Assembly (NCBI GenBank): GCA_031264465.1
Contig: JAISDX010000003.1
Span: 1-39,250 of the forward strand
DNA: 39,250 bases
Source of the DNA: Deltaproteobacteria bacterium
Lineage (GTDB): Bacteria; Desulfobacterota; Desulfovibrionia; Desulfovibrionales; Desulfovibrionaceae
Reading direction: 5' to 3'
Notes under the pieces: generated by a model
Told to the model about the DNA's origin: nothing
Seen by the model: only the letters and a program-made list of their open reading frames with translations
Databases searched by the model: none
In this document: positions 8,972 to 16,156 of the stretch, piece by piece
Layout of the letters: the number at the start of each line of letters is the position of its first letter
Numbering within the stretch: the first letter of the stretch is position 1
Program-made: the position numbers and the translations under genes

Positions 8972-9508
8972 ATGAAACTCTCCGCTAAAACCCGCTATGC
9001 CGCCAGGATTCTTCTTGATCTGGCCCGCCACGACAAAGCCGTGCCGGTTCCGGCCACCCGTTTGTCGCAGCACACCGGCGTGTCGGTGCAATTTATCGAA
9101 CAGATTCTCAAGCCGCTGAAGCAGGCCGGTTTTACCGCCAGCACCCGCGGAGCCGGCGGCGGGCACTGTCTGGCCAGGCGCCCCAGCGAAATTACCCTGG
9201 CCGATGTGGTCTGCCTTATGGAGGGCGGCATCCATCTGACCCTTTGCGGCTCGGAAGACAAGACCATTTGCGACAGCCGCGACTTTTGCGTTACCCGCGC
9301 CGCCTGGGTGAAAGTTTCCGAGTGCCTGACCAAAGAGTTGTCCAACATTACCCTGCAGGATCTTCTGGACGAATACCGGGTGGTAAACAGCAAGACCGGC
9401 AAGAGCGAAGTTTTTCCGGTGTGCCGTCTGCGCATGATTTCCGCGAGCGCCCGCGCCCCGCGCCCCGCCCGCTCCCCCGGTAAAACCGGAGTCGGACGCG
9501 GTGCCTGA
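8972..9508 (+). CDS. Rrf2-family Fe-S transcriptional regulator
   Basis: Winged-helix Rrf2 regulator related to IscR. The N-terminus MKLSAKTRYAARILLDLA and the recognition region (SVQFIEQILKPLKQAGFTASTRGAGGGHCLA) are characteristic. Three cysteines, Cys92, Cys100 and Cys106 (LCGSEDKTICDSRDFC), match the Fe-S cluster-binding trio, so it probably senses iron-sulfur or redox state. The GAGGAC site lies 5-10 nt before the ATG. No isc or suf genes follow; it stands alone with a strong terminator. The last 25 residues are a basic, low-complexity tail rich in Arg, Ala and Pro that is not part of the family fold. The specific regulon cannot be read from the sequence. Confidence 0.85.
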   Translation: MKLSAKTRYAARILLDLARHDKAVPVPATRLSQHTGVSVQFIEQILKPLKQAGFTASTRGAGGGHCLARRPSEITLADVVCLMEGGIHLTLCGSEDKTICDSRDFCVTRAAWVKVSECLTKELSNITLQDLLDEYRVVNSKTGKSEVFPVCRLRMISASARAPRPARSPGKTGVGRGA

Positions 9509-9552
9509 GAGTGACCGCCCTGTCCGAGGGCGCGCGCCTGAGCGCGCCAAAA

Positions 9553-9581
9553 ACAAAGCCCGCCGTAAAAGCGGGCTTTGT
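9553..9581 (+). terminator. Hairpin terminator after the Rrf2 gene
   Basis: ACAAAGCCCGC-cgtaaaa-GCGGGCTTTGT is an 11-bp perfect stem with a 7-nt loop. The T-run is embedded in the arm rather than following it. It separates the plus-strand Rrf2 gene from the minus-strand rpsI. Confidence 0.75.
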
Positions 9582-9589
9582 GCGTTGTA

Positions 9590-9737
9590 CGCGGAAATAA
9601 CTTATAGATTTCGCGTTTGAGATTGTCGCTTAACGTCGAGCAAAGCTCGCCCGCGCCAATCTCGCGGGCCTTGCTACGCTTCGCTTCACACGGCCGGAGC
9701 ATTTCACCGGAATAGATATTCTCACTGACGAAATGCT
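9590..9737. other. Gene-free segment with overlapping inverted repeats
   Basis: Several inverted repeats lie downstream of rpsI. GAGATTG (9619-9625) pairs with CAATCTC (9657-9663) around an inner CGAGC/GCTCG hairpin. GCCCGCG (9649-9655) pairs with CGCGGGC (9663-9669), which competes with the first. GAGCATTTC pairs with GAAATGCTC just before the rpsI stop. They probably form the end of the rplM-rpsI transcript. No gene was seen. Confidence 0.4.
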
Positions 9738-10130
9738 CTAACGCTTGGAGTACTGGTAACGGGCGCGGGCGGCGCGCAGGCCGTACTTTTTACGTTCTTT
9801 CTTGCGGGCGTCGCGGGTAAGGAAGCCGGCCTTCTTGAGGGCGGGGCGCAGGTTTTCATCCACGTTCAAAAGAGCGCGGGCAATGCCGTGGCGCACGGCT
9901 TCAGCCTGGCCGGTCGAACCGCCGCCCTGCACGTTGACCCGAATGTCGAACTTGTCGACCAGCCTGGAAAGCACCAGGGGCTGGCGCACGATCATCTGCA
10001 GGGTCTTGCGCGGGAAGTAATTTTCAATGGTGCGGCCGTTAACCTGAATCTGTCCGCTGCCGCTGTACAGGCGGGTGCGGGCGGTGGCGTTCTTGCGGCG
10101 GCCGGTGCCGTAGTGAAATTCATTGGACAT
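9738..10130 (-). CDS. rpsI: 30S ribosomal protein S9
   Basis: Small-subunit protein uS9, 130 residues, whose C-terminal tail reaches the ribosomal P site. The sequence begins with [20 protein letters not shown] and has [19 protein letters not shown] in the middle. It ends [10 protein letters not shown], the invariant basic tail. It follows rplM by 16 nt in the standard rplM-rpsI operon. Confidence 0.98.
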   Translation of the reverse strand: MSNEFHYGTGRRKNATARTRLYSGSGQIQVNGRTIENYFPRKTLQMIVRQPLVLSRLVDKFDIRVNVQGGGSTGQAEAVRHGIARALLNVDENLRPALKKAGFLTRDARKKERKKYGLRAARARYQYSKR

Positions 10131-10146
10131 ATCTATCTCCAGTCAA

Positions 10147-10581
10147 TTAGTACGGAAAAACCAGGTTTTTGGGCTGCTGCGCCGTGTGCGGGTGTTCCGT
10201 GCCGGCGTAAACTTTGAGCTTCTTGAGCATGGCCCGGCCCAGGCGGTTCTTGGGCAGCATGCCGCGCACCGCGTTCATGAGCACAAATTCCGGCTTGGAG
10301 GCCAGCATCTTGTCCAGAGCGGTTTCCTTGAGCCCGCCGGGGTAGCCGGTGTGGCGGTAGTACATTTTGTCGGACATTTTTTTGCCGGTAACCGCGATCT
10401 TTTCGCAATTCACAACCACGATGAAGTCGCCGTTGTCCATGTGCGGAGCGAATTCCGGCTTGTGCTTGCCGCGCAGACGGTGCGCAATTTGCGAAGCCAG
10501 ACGCCCCAAAATTTTATTTTCGGCATCCACCACGTACCATTCACGCTTGATATCAGCGGGGGTGGGGCTGAACGTTTTCAT
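10147..10581 (-). CDS. rplM: 50S ribosomal protein L13
   Basis: Large-subunit protein uL13, 144 residues. Diagnostic stretches are [38 protein letters not shown] and [13 protein letters not shown], with [13 protein letters not shown] near the end. AAGGAG lies about 8 nt before the ATG. It is the first gene of the rplM-rpsI operon. The roughly 80-nt leader contains GC-rich repeats (GTCCGGCCTCC / TTGTCCGGCG) that could fold, but a known L13 leader was not recognised. Confidence 0.98.
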   Translation of the reverse strand: MKTFSPTPADIKREWYVVDAENKILGRLASQIAHRLRGKHKPEFAPHMDNGDFIVVVNCEKIAVTGKKMSDKMYYRHTGYPGGLKETALDKMLASKPEFVLMNAVRGMLPKNRLGRAMLKKLKVYAGTEHPHTAQQPKNLVFPY

Positions 10582-10659
10582 GAAAAGACTCCTTAAAAAA
10601 CGGGTTCGCCGGACAACGGAGGCCGGACACCCGCATTAAATGCGACTGCAAAGGCGATA

Positions 10660-10688
10660 TGACTAAAAGTTTAACGCCGCCTTGTCAA
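10660..10688 (-). promoter_or_regulatory. Putative promoter of rplM-rpsI
   Basis: On the minus strand TTGACA (10688-10683) is followed after 17 bp by TAGTCA (10665-10660). The -35 is perfect and the -10 is poor. It overlaps the farthest upstream possible start of the divergent HD-domain gene, which argues for a later start of that gene. Confidence 0.4.
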
Positions 10689-10780
10689 TAGAAAAATATA
10701 AGCATACTGTGACAACGATTCGTAACGGGTGGGAATCAATATCTCAAAAACCGCCGCACTTCAACAATTTTGAGCAAAAA

Positions 10781-12052
10781 ATGGCAAATATTCGTAAAAG
10801 CTTGCTTCAGTTCGTTTTCGCCGGCTCCTACATGAAGCGCTGGAACGACAAGCTAAGGCCCATGGAGTTTATCGAAGCCGACAAGCAGGCCCATAAAATG
10901 ATCGTGGCCTGGCTGCTCTGCCGCCTGAACGGCGGGCCGGACGCGGCCTCCCGCCTCGCCCTGGAGCAGGAAGTGGTGGAACGGAGCATGTTCGACTACT
11001 TTTTCCGCCTGGTGATTACCGACATCAAGCCGCCGGTGTACTACCGCATCAAGCGGAACCCGGCCGACTACGCCGAGCTGGCCGCCTGGGCCATTGACGA
11101 GCTTGAGCCCCTGCTGCGCCCGCTCGACCCGGACGGCGCCGGTTTTTGGGCCCGCCTGGCCGAGCATGTGCGTGAACCCGACAAAACCGACCTGCCGGCC
11201 AAAATCCTGGACGCGGCCCACAACTACGCCAGCAGTTGGGAACTGGCCATTTTAAGTTCTATGAACAGCTTCGACCCGGAAATGCCGGAAATCAAGAAGG
11301 ATTTCCAGCGCAAGCTCGCCGCCCGCAAAGATTTGAACGGCATGGACGAGCTGATGGGCTCGCCGGATATGGATGTTTCCGCCCCGCCGACTTCGGCCCT
11401 GGGCGGCATCGCCAAGCTTTGCGGGCAGTTGCGCTTCCAGAAACGCTGGTCGCAAACGCCGCGTATTCCGGAAACTTCCGTCATGGGCCACATGCACATG
11501 GTGGCCTGCTACACCTATTTTTTCAGTCTGGCCGTCGGCGCCTGCCCGGCCCGTCTGGTGAACAACTTCTTCTGCGGACTGTTCCACGATTTGCCGGAAC
11601 TGCTCACCCGCGACATCATCTCGCCGGTGAAAAAATCCGTGGACAACCTGAGCGGCCTGATCCGCAACTACGAAAACGAGGAGATGGAGCGCCGCATTTT
11701 CAAGCCGCTCTGCCTGGAGGGGCACCAGGCGCTGGCCGACCGCCTGGCCTACTACCTGGGCCTGGACCTGGATTCGGAATTCCGCGAATGCATCGCGCGC
11801 GACGGCAAGACGGAGGCGGTGAGCTTTGACGAACTGCAAAGCGTCTACAACCACGACGCCTACGACCCCAAAGACGGGAGCCTGATCAAAATCTGCGACA
11901 ACCTGGCCGCTTTTATCGAGGCCTACACCGCCATGCGCAACGGCATCAGTTCGGACCAGCTCTACCAGGGCATCTGGCGCATCCGCACCCAGAATGCCAA
12001 GCTCTCCATCGGCGGCATTCACGTGGGGAGTTTACTGGCCGATTTTGATTAG
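10781..12052 (+). CDS. HD-domain (YfbR-like) hydrolase
   Basis: Predicted metal-dependent phosphohydrolase of the HD superfamily. The frame is open from a TTG at 10682, but that start would sit on the rplM promoter. The ATG at 10781 gives 423 residues, beginning MANIRKSLLQFVFAGSYMKRW; no start has a good ribosome site, so the exact N-terminus is uncertain. The HD signature is visible as MGHMHMVACY, then GLFHDLPELLTRDIISPVK, and a later Asp in LIKICDNLAAF, matching the nucleotidase-like HD group. The N-terminal half is unassigned helical sequence. The substrate is unknown; 5'-deoxynucleotides are a guess from the family. Confidence 0.75.
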   Translation: MANIRKSLLQFVFAGSYMKRWNDKLRPMEFIEADKQAHKMIVAWLLCRLNGGPDAASRLALEQEVVERSMFDYFFRLVITDIKPPVYYRIKRNPADYAELAAWAIDELEPLLRPLDPDGAGFWARLAEHVREPDKTDLPAKILDAAHNYASSWELAILSSMNSFDPEMPEIKKDFQRKLAARKDLNGMDELMGSPDMDVSAPPTSALGGIAKLCGQLRFQKRWSQTPRIPETSVMGHMHMVACYTYFFSLAVGACPARLVNNFFCGLFHDLPELLTRDIISPVKKSVDNLSGLIRNYENEEMERRIFKPLCLEGHQALADRLAYYLGLDLDSEFRECIARDGKTEAVSFDELQSVYNHDAYDPKDGSLIKICDNLAAFIEAYTAMRNGISSDQLYQGIWRIRTQNAKLSIGGIHVGSLLADFD

Positions 12053-12076
12053 AAGTCATTTAATACATGACCTCTG

Positions 12077-12373
12077 GTGCCTGATGCGCCGCACGGAACA
12101 AAAGCCCAATGCCGGGAAGCCATCTTCAGATGGCGTTGGCCCAAGGGCTTTGTCTGCTCTGTATGCGGCGGAATCAAACACTGCATTATTGAAACCAGAG
12201 CCTTGTATCAGTGTTCCTCATGCCGTTCGCAGATATCTCTCATCGCCGGAACAATATTTCATTCCACCAATTACCTTTGAAAACATGGTTTAGCGCCATT
12301 TCTAATATGACGCAAAGCAAAGGAAGCATTTCCAGCCTGGAGCTTGCCCGCCGTCTGGGTGTCACTCAAAACA
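12077..12373 (+). pseudogene. IS1595-type transposase remnant, frameshifted and truncated
   Basis: The segment QCREAIFRWRWPKGFVCSVCGG, then IETRALYQCSSCRSQ and AGTIFHST, is the zinc-ribbon start of IS1595-family transposases. The frame ends at a stop (12278-12280). In another frame the expected continuation resumes: PLKTWFSAISNMTQSKGSIS, then LELARRLGVTQNT. After codon 12373 the similarity stops abruptly where the AT-rich island begins. The usual N-terminal leader is missing as well, and the DDE-like catalytic part is absent. It is dead and marks the left edge of the acquired segment. Confidence 0.75.
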
Positions 12374-12393
12374 CATTCTTGTATCCAAATGGA

Positions 12394-13218
12394 TTACAAA
12401 AAGAGCTCCGGTTCAGCACGGCGAGCATAACCTTTCTCCAGTACATGCCGGTGTTCGAGGAATTTTTCGTCGTCGTTGTATTTGGCCGCGGTGGGACATT
12501 TTTTCACACAGGCGCAGCATTTGATACAGGCTCTCGGCACATTTGACGGGTCTGCTGAATCGATTGAACCCATAGGACATACCTCTACACAAAGTCCACA
12601 CTTCACACAGGTATCATTGGTTTTGGGCTTGACCTCTAAGATGTTCACTGGATTGCCCTGAAGATCGCGTGGTATATATCTGGGACGGATGGGATCGCTG
12701 CCGTTGACCAAAACAGGCTCTATCGGCGTAGCAATAAGATTCTGAATTTTCTCTACTATTTGAGCAGTAAAGCGTTCGGCTATCGCCATATCCTGCGCAT
12801 CGGGGCGGTTGGCCGCCAATGTTTTAGAAAAGGAGTGTTCTCCAATGAATGCCGCACCCGCAACGGGGATAAATCCATTTTCAAACAATACATTGCGCAG
12901 TTCAATCAGTGCGTCGTCATAGTTGCGGTTGCCGTAAAGCACGACAGGGATTGCAAGAGCGTCATTTCCGGTAAACGAGCCTTGTATGTAGGGCAGTAGG
13001 ATATTGGGGATTCGGCCCGCGTAGACTGGGGTTCCAAAAATCACCACATCCCCTTTCTTGAAAGTATGGTGCTCTTTGCGAGCACCCGGCAGAGTAAAAT
13101 TGATGGTCTGGACGGAAACCTTCAGTGCTGCACCTATCTGATTAGCGATACTGCAAACTACCTTTTCGGTTGTGCCAGTGGCGCTGAAATACACTGCATA
13201 TATTCTTTGAATGGCCAT
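12394..13218 (-). CDS. EFR1-type flavodoxin/ferredoxin fusion protein
   Basis: Predicted electron carrier of 274 residues. The N-terminal flavodoxin-like domain has the FMN phosphate loop FSATGTTEK (11-19) and VVIFGTPVYAGRIPN. A bacterial ferredoxin domain follows with two [4Fe-4S] motifs: Cys204, 207, 210, 214 (CVKCGLCVEVCP) and Cys231, 234, 237, 241 (CIKCCACVKKCP). This arrangement is known as the EFR1 family, common in Clostridia; partners are unknown. The ribosome site is weak (AGAG). It is the last minus-strand gene of the island, and its end lies against the transposase remnant. Base composition is distinctly lower in GC than the host genes. Confidence 0.85.
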   Translation of the reverse strand: MAIQRIYAVYFSATGTTEKVVCSIANQIGAALKVSVQTINFTLPGARKEHHTFKKGDVVIFGTPVYAGRIPNILLPYIQGSFTGNDALAIPVVLYGNRNYDDALIELRNVLFENGFIPVAGAAFIGEHSFSKTLAANRPDAQDMAIAERFTAQIVEKIQNLIATPIEPVLVNGSDPIRPRYIPRDLQGNPVNILEVKPKTNDTCVKCGLCVEVCPMGSIDSADPSNVPRACIKCCACVKKCPTAAKYNDDEKFLEHRHVLEKGYARRAEPELFL

Positions 13219-13397
13219 GCTAATTTCTCTTTTCTTCTCATTTAACTACAAATTTGTTCTATTACAAGAGCTTCAACTCCCATTATCTTTTCTCTTATCT
13301 CTAACTACTCCCACATGGGATAATTGGACATGTAACACAAAGCGCCACAGGGCCAATTGAGATTTTTGTACCTTTGCCTATTGCAATTTAAGCATTA

Positions 13398-14393
13398 TTA
13401 ACTTTCCATCCAAGAGGCCTTGGATTCGAGGATTATTCCATCATCATTTGTAGCTTGGGTTAGGCTGCCCGCCTGTGCCTGAATACAGATATAGACCAAA
13501 TCCTCGTTCTCAGCTTTAATTGCTCTTTCGCCCGCAGGCGCTACGCGGATTATGCTTCCTTCTTGAATTGCAAACTCTTCGCCATCCACCATAAACTTGC
13601 CGCTGCCGCTTACCACAATGTACACTTCTTCATTCAGCTTATGGGCATGGACAAACGGAGTATACTGTCCGGATGGCGTGTAGTTAAATGAAATCTCACT
13701 ACCTGTAAGGTTTAATTTCTGCCTGGCCATTACCCGTCCTTTTTCAGCCAAATTGCCTTTGAATGTACCAATGTTCATTACATCATAGTTTTTTCCCATT
13801 TTTATATCCTCCTTGTCATTTTTAAATCTATGGCAGGCGGCTTTTATGAATCCGCCAAACACATCATGGCTGTATACAAATCCCTTACGTAAGTATAAGT
13901 CATAGGCATCATCATTGCCGTTTGAGATATACACAAAAGCCAAATCACAGTCAGGGAAACTGCCAAGCCATTCCATCGCCATACCAATGAGCTTGCTTCC
14001 CAAGCCCATGCCTCGATACTCGTCACGAAAATATAACTGACTCAGGCAACCCACTTTTTCGGGCAAATCATCCCAATCTGGATAAAGCCCAACCACTTTC
14101 TCCCCAATCTTAACGGGAGCCCAATCGGGAATATAGGACTTATCGCCATCAGAAACGCGGTCAATCGTAGAAAAGACATACCCAACGGGTTTTTCATCAT
14201 CTTTCACAACAACCAACTGACTATGAAGTGAACGCTTAAAGCTGCTCTTTAACCTTGTATCAAAATTCATGCTGTCAAATGCTTCAGGTGCAATAGTAGC
14301 TTTTGACTTTTGAAAAGCCATCAACTCATTGCATAAATCCCTGCATTGTTCAATGTTTCCATCTGTTACGATTTCAATTGTAATATTCGCCAT
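13398..14393 (-). CDS. Acetyltransferase-cupin fusion protein
   Basis: One open frame of 331 residues joins two proteins that are usually separate. Residues 1-198 form a GNAT acetyltransferase with the acetyl-CoA loop RGMGLG (127-132) after CLSQLYFRDEY. Residues 199-331 form a small cupin with FVHAHKLNEEVYIVVSGSG and VDGEEFAIQEGS. The start ATG at 14393 has GGAGGTG just upstream, better than the farther ATG at 14429. The join is revealing: the codons before Met199 contain AAGGAGG about 8 nt from that ATG (13797-13799), a full ribosome site that is read through as part of the acetyltransferase. The acetyltransferase has evidently lost its stop. The cupin may still be made on its own. Substrates are unknown. 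Confidence 0.8.
   Translation of the reverse strand: MANITIEIVTDGNIEQCRDLCNELMAFQKSKATIAPEAFDSMNFDTRLKSSFKRSLHSQLVVVKDDEKPVGYVFSTIDRVSDGDKSYIPDWAPVKIGEKVVGLYPDWDDLPEKVGCLSQLYFRDEYRGMGLGSKLIGMAMEWLGSFPDCDLAFVYISNGNDDAYDLYLRKGFVYSHDVFGGFIKAACHRFKNDKEDIKMGKNYDVMNIGTFKGNLAEKGRVMARQKLNLTGSEISFNYTPSGQYTPFVHAHKLNEEVYIVVSGSGKFMVDGEEFAIQEGSIIRVAPAGERAIKAENEDLVYICIQAQAGSLTQATNDDGIILESKASWMES
13797..13817 (-). promoter_or_regulatory. Internal ribosome binding site for the cupin half
   Basis: On the minus strand AAGGAGG is followed about 8 nt later by ATGGGAAAAAACTATG, the natural start of the cupin. It lies inside the continuous acetyltransferase-cupin frame, so independent translation of a 133-residue cupin is likely. 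Confidence 0.6.
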
Positions 14394-14443
14394 ATCAACA
14401 CCTCCAAAAGCTTTGTCCGTAAAAGCCATCCTATTCGCGCCAC

Positions 14444-14477
14444 CCCCAGCGGTGAGCTAAAATGCTCACCGCTGGGG
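14444..14477. terminator. 14-bp perfect hairpin between island genes
   Basis: CCCCAGCGGTGAGC-taaaat-GCTCACCGCTGGGG is a perfect 14-bp stem with a 6-nt loop, between the PNPOx-like gene and the acetyltransferase-cupin gene (both minus). No long T-run follows on either strand. It is GC-rich inside an AT-rich island. Confidence 0.55.
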
Positions 14478-14515
14478 CATAACGCTCATTTTCTATGGCG
14501 CAGATCTGATTGCTA

Positions 14516-14905
14516 TTACAGCAGTTTGCCAGCGTCAGGGCCGGGAGTTTGAATGAATACTTCGTCAACCTTGACGATAATAACGCCTTTTGTGACGAGG
14601 TTCATTTTACCGGAATATGAGTTACCCTCTTTGACAAGGACTTCATCAATCGTGTAAGTGGCCGTTCCTTTGATTTGATACCCCTGTAATGTCTGCATGT
14701 TGAAAACCGTGATTGCCACATGATTGTTTTTAGCCAGATTGTCCAATCCCTTTTTCATAAAGACGTCGAATAAAACAAGGTTGTCCTGCTCGTCAATCTT
14801 CTTAAAAAAGACTGGCGCTGAATTGGGTTTGTCGCTACAGGTCGAGAAAATCCAGATGCTATTCTCCTGCAAAAATCTTTTTACTTCACTGTTAAGTTTG
14901 CTCAT
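14516..14905 (-). CDS. Pyridoxamine 5'-phosphate oxidase-like flavoprotein
   Basis: A 129-residue protein of the PNPOx-like split-barrel fold, members of which bind FMN, F420 or haem. Typical features are the start SEVKRFLQENSIWIFSTCSDKPNSAPVFFKK and the following VLFDVFMKKGLDNLAKNNHVAITVFN. It ends in VDEVFIQTPGPDAGKLL. An excellent AAGGAGGT lies before the ATG. It is divergent from the HxlR regulator, an arrangement that suggests it is a target of that regulator. Small proteins of this type often reduce quinones or flavins, but the substrate cannot be stated. Confidence 0.8.
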   Translation of the reverse strand: MSKLNSEVKRFLQENSIWIFSTCSDKPNSAPVFFKKIDEQDNLVLFDVFMKKGLDNLAKNNHVAITVFNMQTLQGYQIKGTATYTIDEVLVKEGNSYSGKMNLVTKGVIIVKVDEVFIQTPGPDAGKLL

Positions 14906-14953
14906 AAAAACAACCTCCTTAAAGTTGCGCTTCGCTTTGGCAAAATCACAATA

Positions 14954-14982
14954 TTGCCAATTTATGCATTTAATATTATAAT
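14954..14982 (+). promoter_or_regulatory. Promoter of the HxlR regulator
   Basis: TTGCCA (14954-14959) and a perfect TATAAT (14977-14982) are separated by 17 bp. An inverted repeat TTGGCAA ... TTGCCAA (about 14938-14960) overlaps the -35 and could be an operator. Confidence 0.65.
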
Positions 14983-15025
14983 AATCACATTGGATACAAA
15001 GCGCAAGTATGCACTTTTATGTAAC

Positions 15026-15049
15026 ATTACTTACCTAAATGAAAGTAAT
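15026..15049. promoter_or_regulatory. Candidate HxlR operator
   Basis: ATTACTT (15026-15032) and AAGTAAT (15043-15049) form a perfect 7-bp inverted repeat with a 10-nt spacer. It is downstream of the hxlR promoter and upstream of its likely ATG at 15069. HxlR dimers bind such spaced palindromes, so it is a natural autoregulatory site. Confidence 0.45.
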
Positions 15050-15068
15050 GAACTGTAGGATGGTTTGT

Positions 15069-15446
15069 ATGAAGAAAAAATGTCCGATAGAATTTACGCT
15101 TTCGCTTATTAACGGAAAATGGAAAATACTGATTATGAAAGAATTGTCGCATGCGCCACTTCGATATGGAGCTGTGGTGAAGTGTATTCCAAACGTAAGC
15201 CCTAAGGTTCTTATCCAACAACTAAGAGTAATGGAGGAGGATGGACTGATTGTAAGAACCGTTTTTCCAGAAGTTCCTCCAAGAGTTGAGTATTCATTAA
15301 GTGAAAAAGGTATAAGCATTATATCTATCTTTATGGAGCTGCGCCGTTGGGGACTTGAAGCAAATGAAACAGAAAAAGTAGAGTGTACTTTATGTGGTAA
15401 ATGTCAACAGCATATTGCTAAATATCAAAATTCAACACCACAATAA
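15069..15446 (+). CDS. HxlR-family transcriptional regulator
   Basis: Winged-helix repressor of 125 residues. The start MKKKCPIEFTLSLINGKWKI is the signature opening of HxlR proteins. Cys5 matches the N-terminal cysteine used by relatives such as YodB and HypR to sense quinones, aldehydes or disulfide stress. The C-terminal CTLCGKC adds three more cysteines. Upstream ATGs at 15039 and 15048 are in frame, but 15039 falls within the palindromic operator, while ATG 15069 has AGGATGG about 8 nt before it. Divergent from the PNPOx-like gene, it probably controls that gene and possibly the rest of the island. Confidence 0.85.
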   Translation: MKKKCPIEFTLSLINGKWKILIMKELSHAPLRYGAVVKCIPNVSPKVLIQQLRVMEEDGLIVRTVFPEVPPRVEYSLSEKGISIISIFMELRRWGLEANETEKVECTLCGKCQQHIAKYQNSTPQ

Positions 15447-15609
15447 CGTATATTAATAAAATATATGACAAAATATAAATAAAATAATACCAATGATATA
15501 TTGTAATTTTCTTTCGCAGACACCATAATACAGGAATGGCCTCAGGCAATCCCAAAAGGGAAAATACATACTAAACGAGACTAGAGCCTAAAATTACGAG
15601 GAGAACAAC

Positions 15610-16089
15610 ATGAGCAAGAACGCGGTTAACAGCCTGATTATGGCCCACGACCGGGCTTTCAGTTTCTTGGAGCGGTTTATCGACGCCAGTTCCGACAAAA
15701 CCTGGAGCACTCGCGTCGGGGGCGACCCGGCCTGGCAGCACCTGCTCCACGCCCTGGCCACCAGCGAATTCTTCCTGGCGCCCAAGGAGGGCGGGCCGGA
15801 ACTGCCCCATCATTTCTCCATGGAAGTGGTGATGTTCCAGGCCTGTCCGTCCGCCCCGTCCCGTGATCAGTTAAAAACCGTTGCCAGGGAGGCCCGGGCT
15901 TATACGGAAAAATTCCTTCATTCTCTCAGTGACGCTGAACTGGACAGCCTTCACGAAGGCGCCGGCGCCCGTATGGGCGCGCCCTTGACCAACGTCGCCC
16001 TGATCGCCAACCTGATCGGCCATCTTTACTACCACTTCGGCCATTGCGACGCCGCCCTGCGCGATAACGGTGAAAAGGGACTGTTTTAA
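15610..16089 (+). CDS. DinB-like four-helix protein
   Basis: A 159-residue protein of the DinB/YfiT-like metal-binding four-helix bundle family. The pattern SLIMAHDRAFSFLERFIDA, then DPAWQHLLHALATSEFFL, then NLIGHLYYHFGHCDAALRDNG near the end fits the family. The His residues in WQHLLH and GHLYYHFGH could bind a metal. A GAGGAG ribosome site lies before the ATG. GC content returns to host level here, marking the end of the island. The enzymatic role is unknown; some relatives are thiol-dependent transferases. Confidence 0.65.
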   Translation: MSKNAVNSLIMAHDRAFSFLERFIDASSDKTWSTRVGGDPAWQHLLHALATSEFFLAPKEGGPELPHHFSMEVVMFQACPSAPSRDQLKTVAREARAYTEKFLHSLSDAELDSLHEGAGARMGAPLTNVALIANLIGHLYYHFGHCDAALRDNGEKGLF

Positions 16090-16095
16090 AAAACG

Positions 16096-16133
16096 GCGTC
16101 CCTGGCGAATGGCCGGCCATTCGCCAGGGACGC
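16096..16133. terminator. 38-bp perfect palindrome, bidirectional terminator
   Basis: GCGTCCCTGGCGAATGGCC is followed immediately by its exact complement, centred at 16114/16115. It is preceded by A-rich and followed by CTTT sequence, and lies between the convergent DinB-like and Smr genes. It can end transcripts from both sides. Confidence 0.75.
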
Positions 16134-16156
16134 TTTGGCAATCGCTCCGGCCGGGG

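Larger units (their letters stand above)
12374..15600. other. AT-rich island of foreign appearance
   Basis: From the break in the IS1595 remnant to just before the DinB-like gene, A+T content is clearly higher than on both sides. Codons favour A/T endings, and the genes carry strong AGGAGG-type ribosome sites typical of Firmicutes. It carries four genes and their promoters: EFR1-type ferredoxin/flavodoxin, acetyltransferase-cupin fusion, PNPOx-like protein and HxlR regulator. No integrase, direct repeats or tRNA target were found, so the mechanism of transfer is unknown. The right border is approximate. Confidence 0.6.

Noticed and set aside
13301-13387. Short minus-strand frame of 28 codons with three Cys, ending CVTCPIIPCGSS
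   Set aside because: It has no ATG, GTG or TTG start with a ribosome site at its beginning and follows a stop directly; too little to call a gene or remnant.
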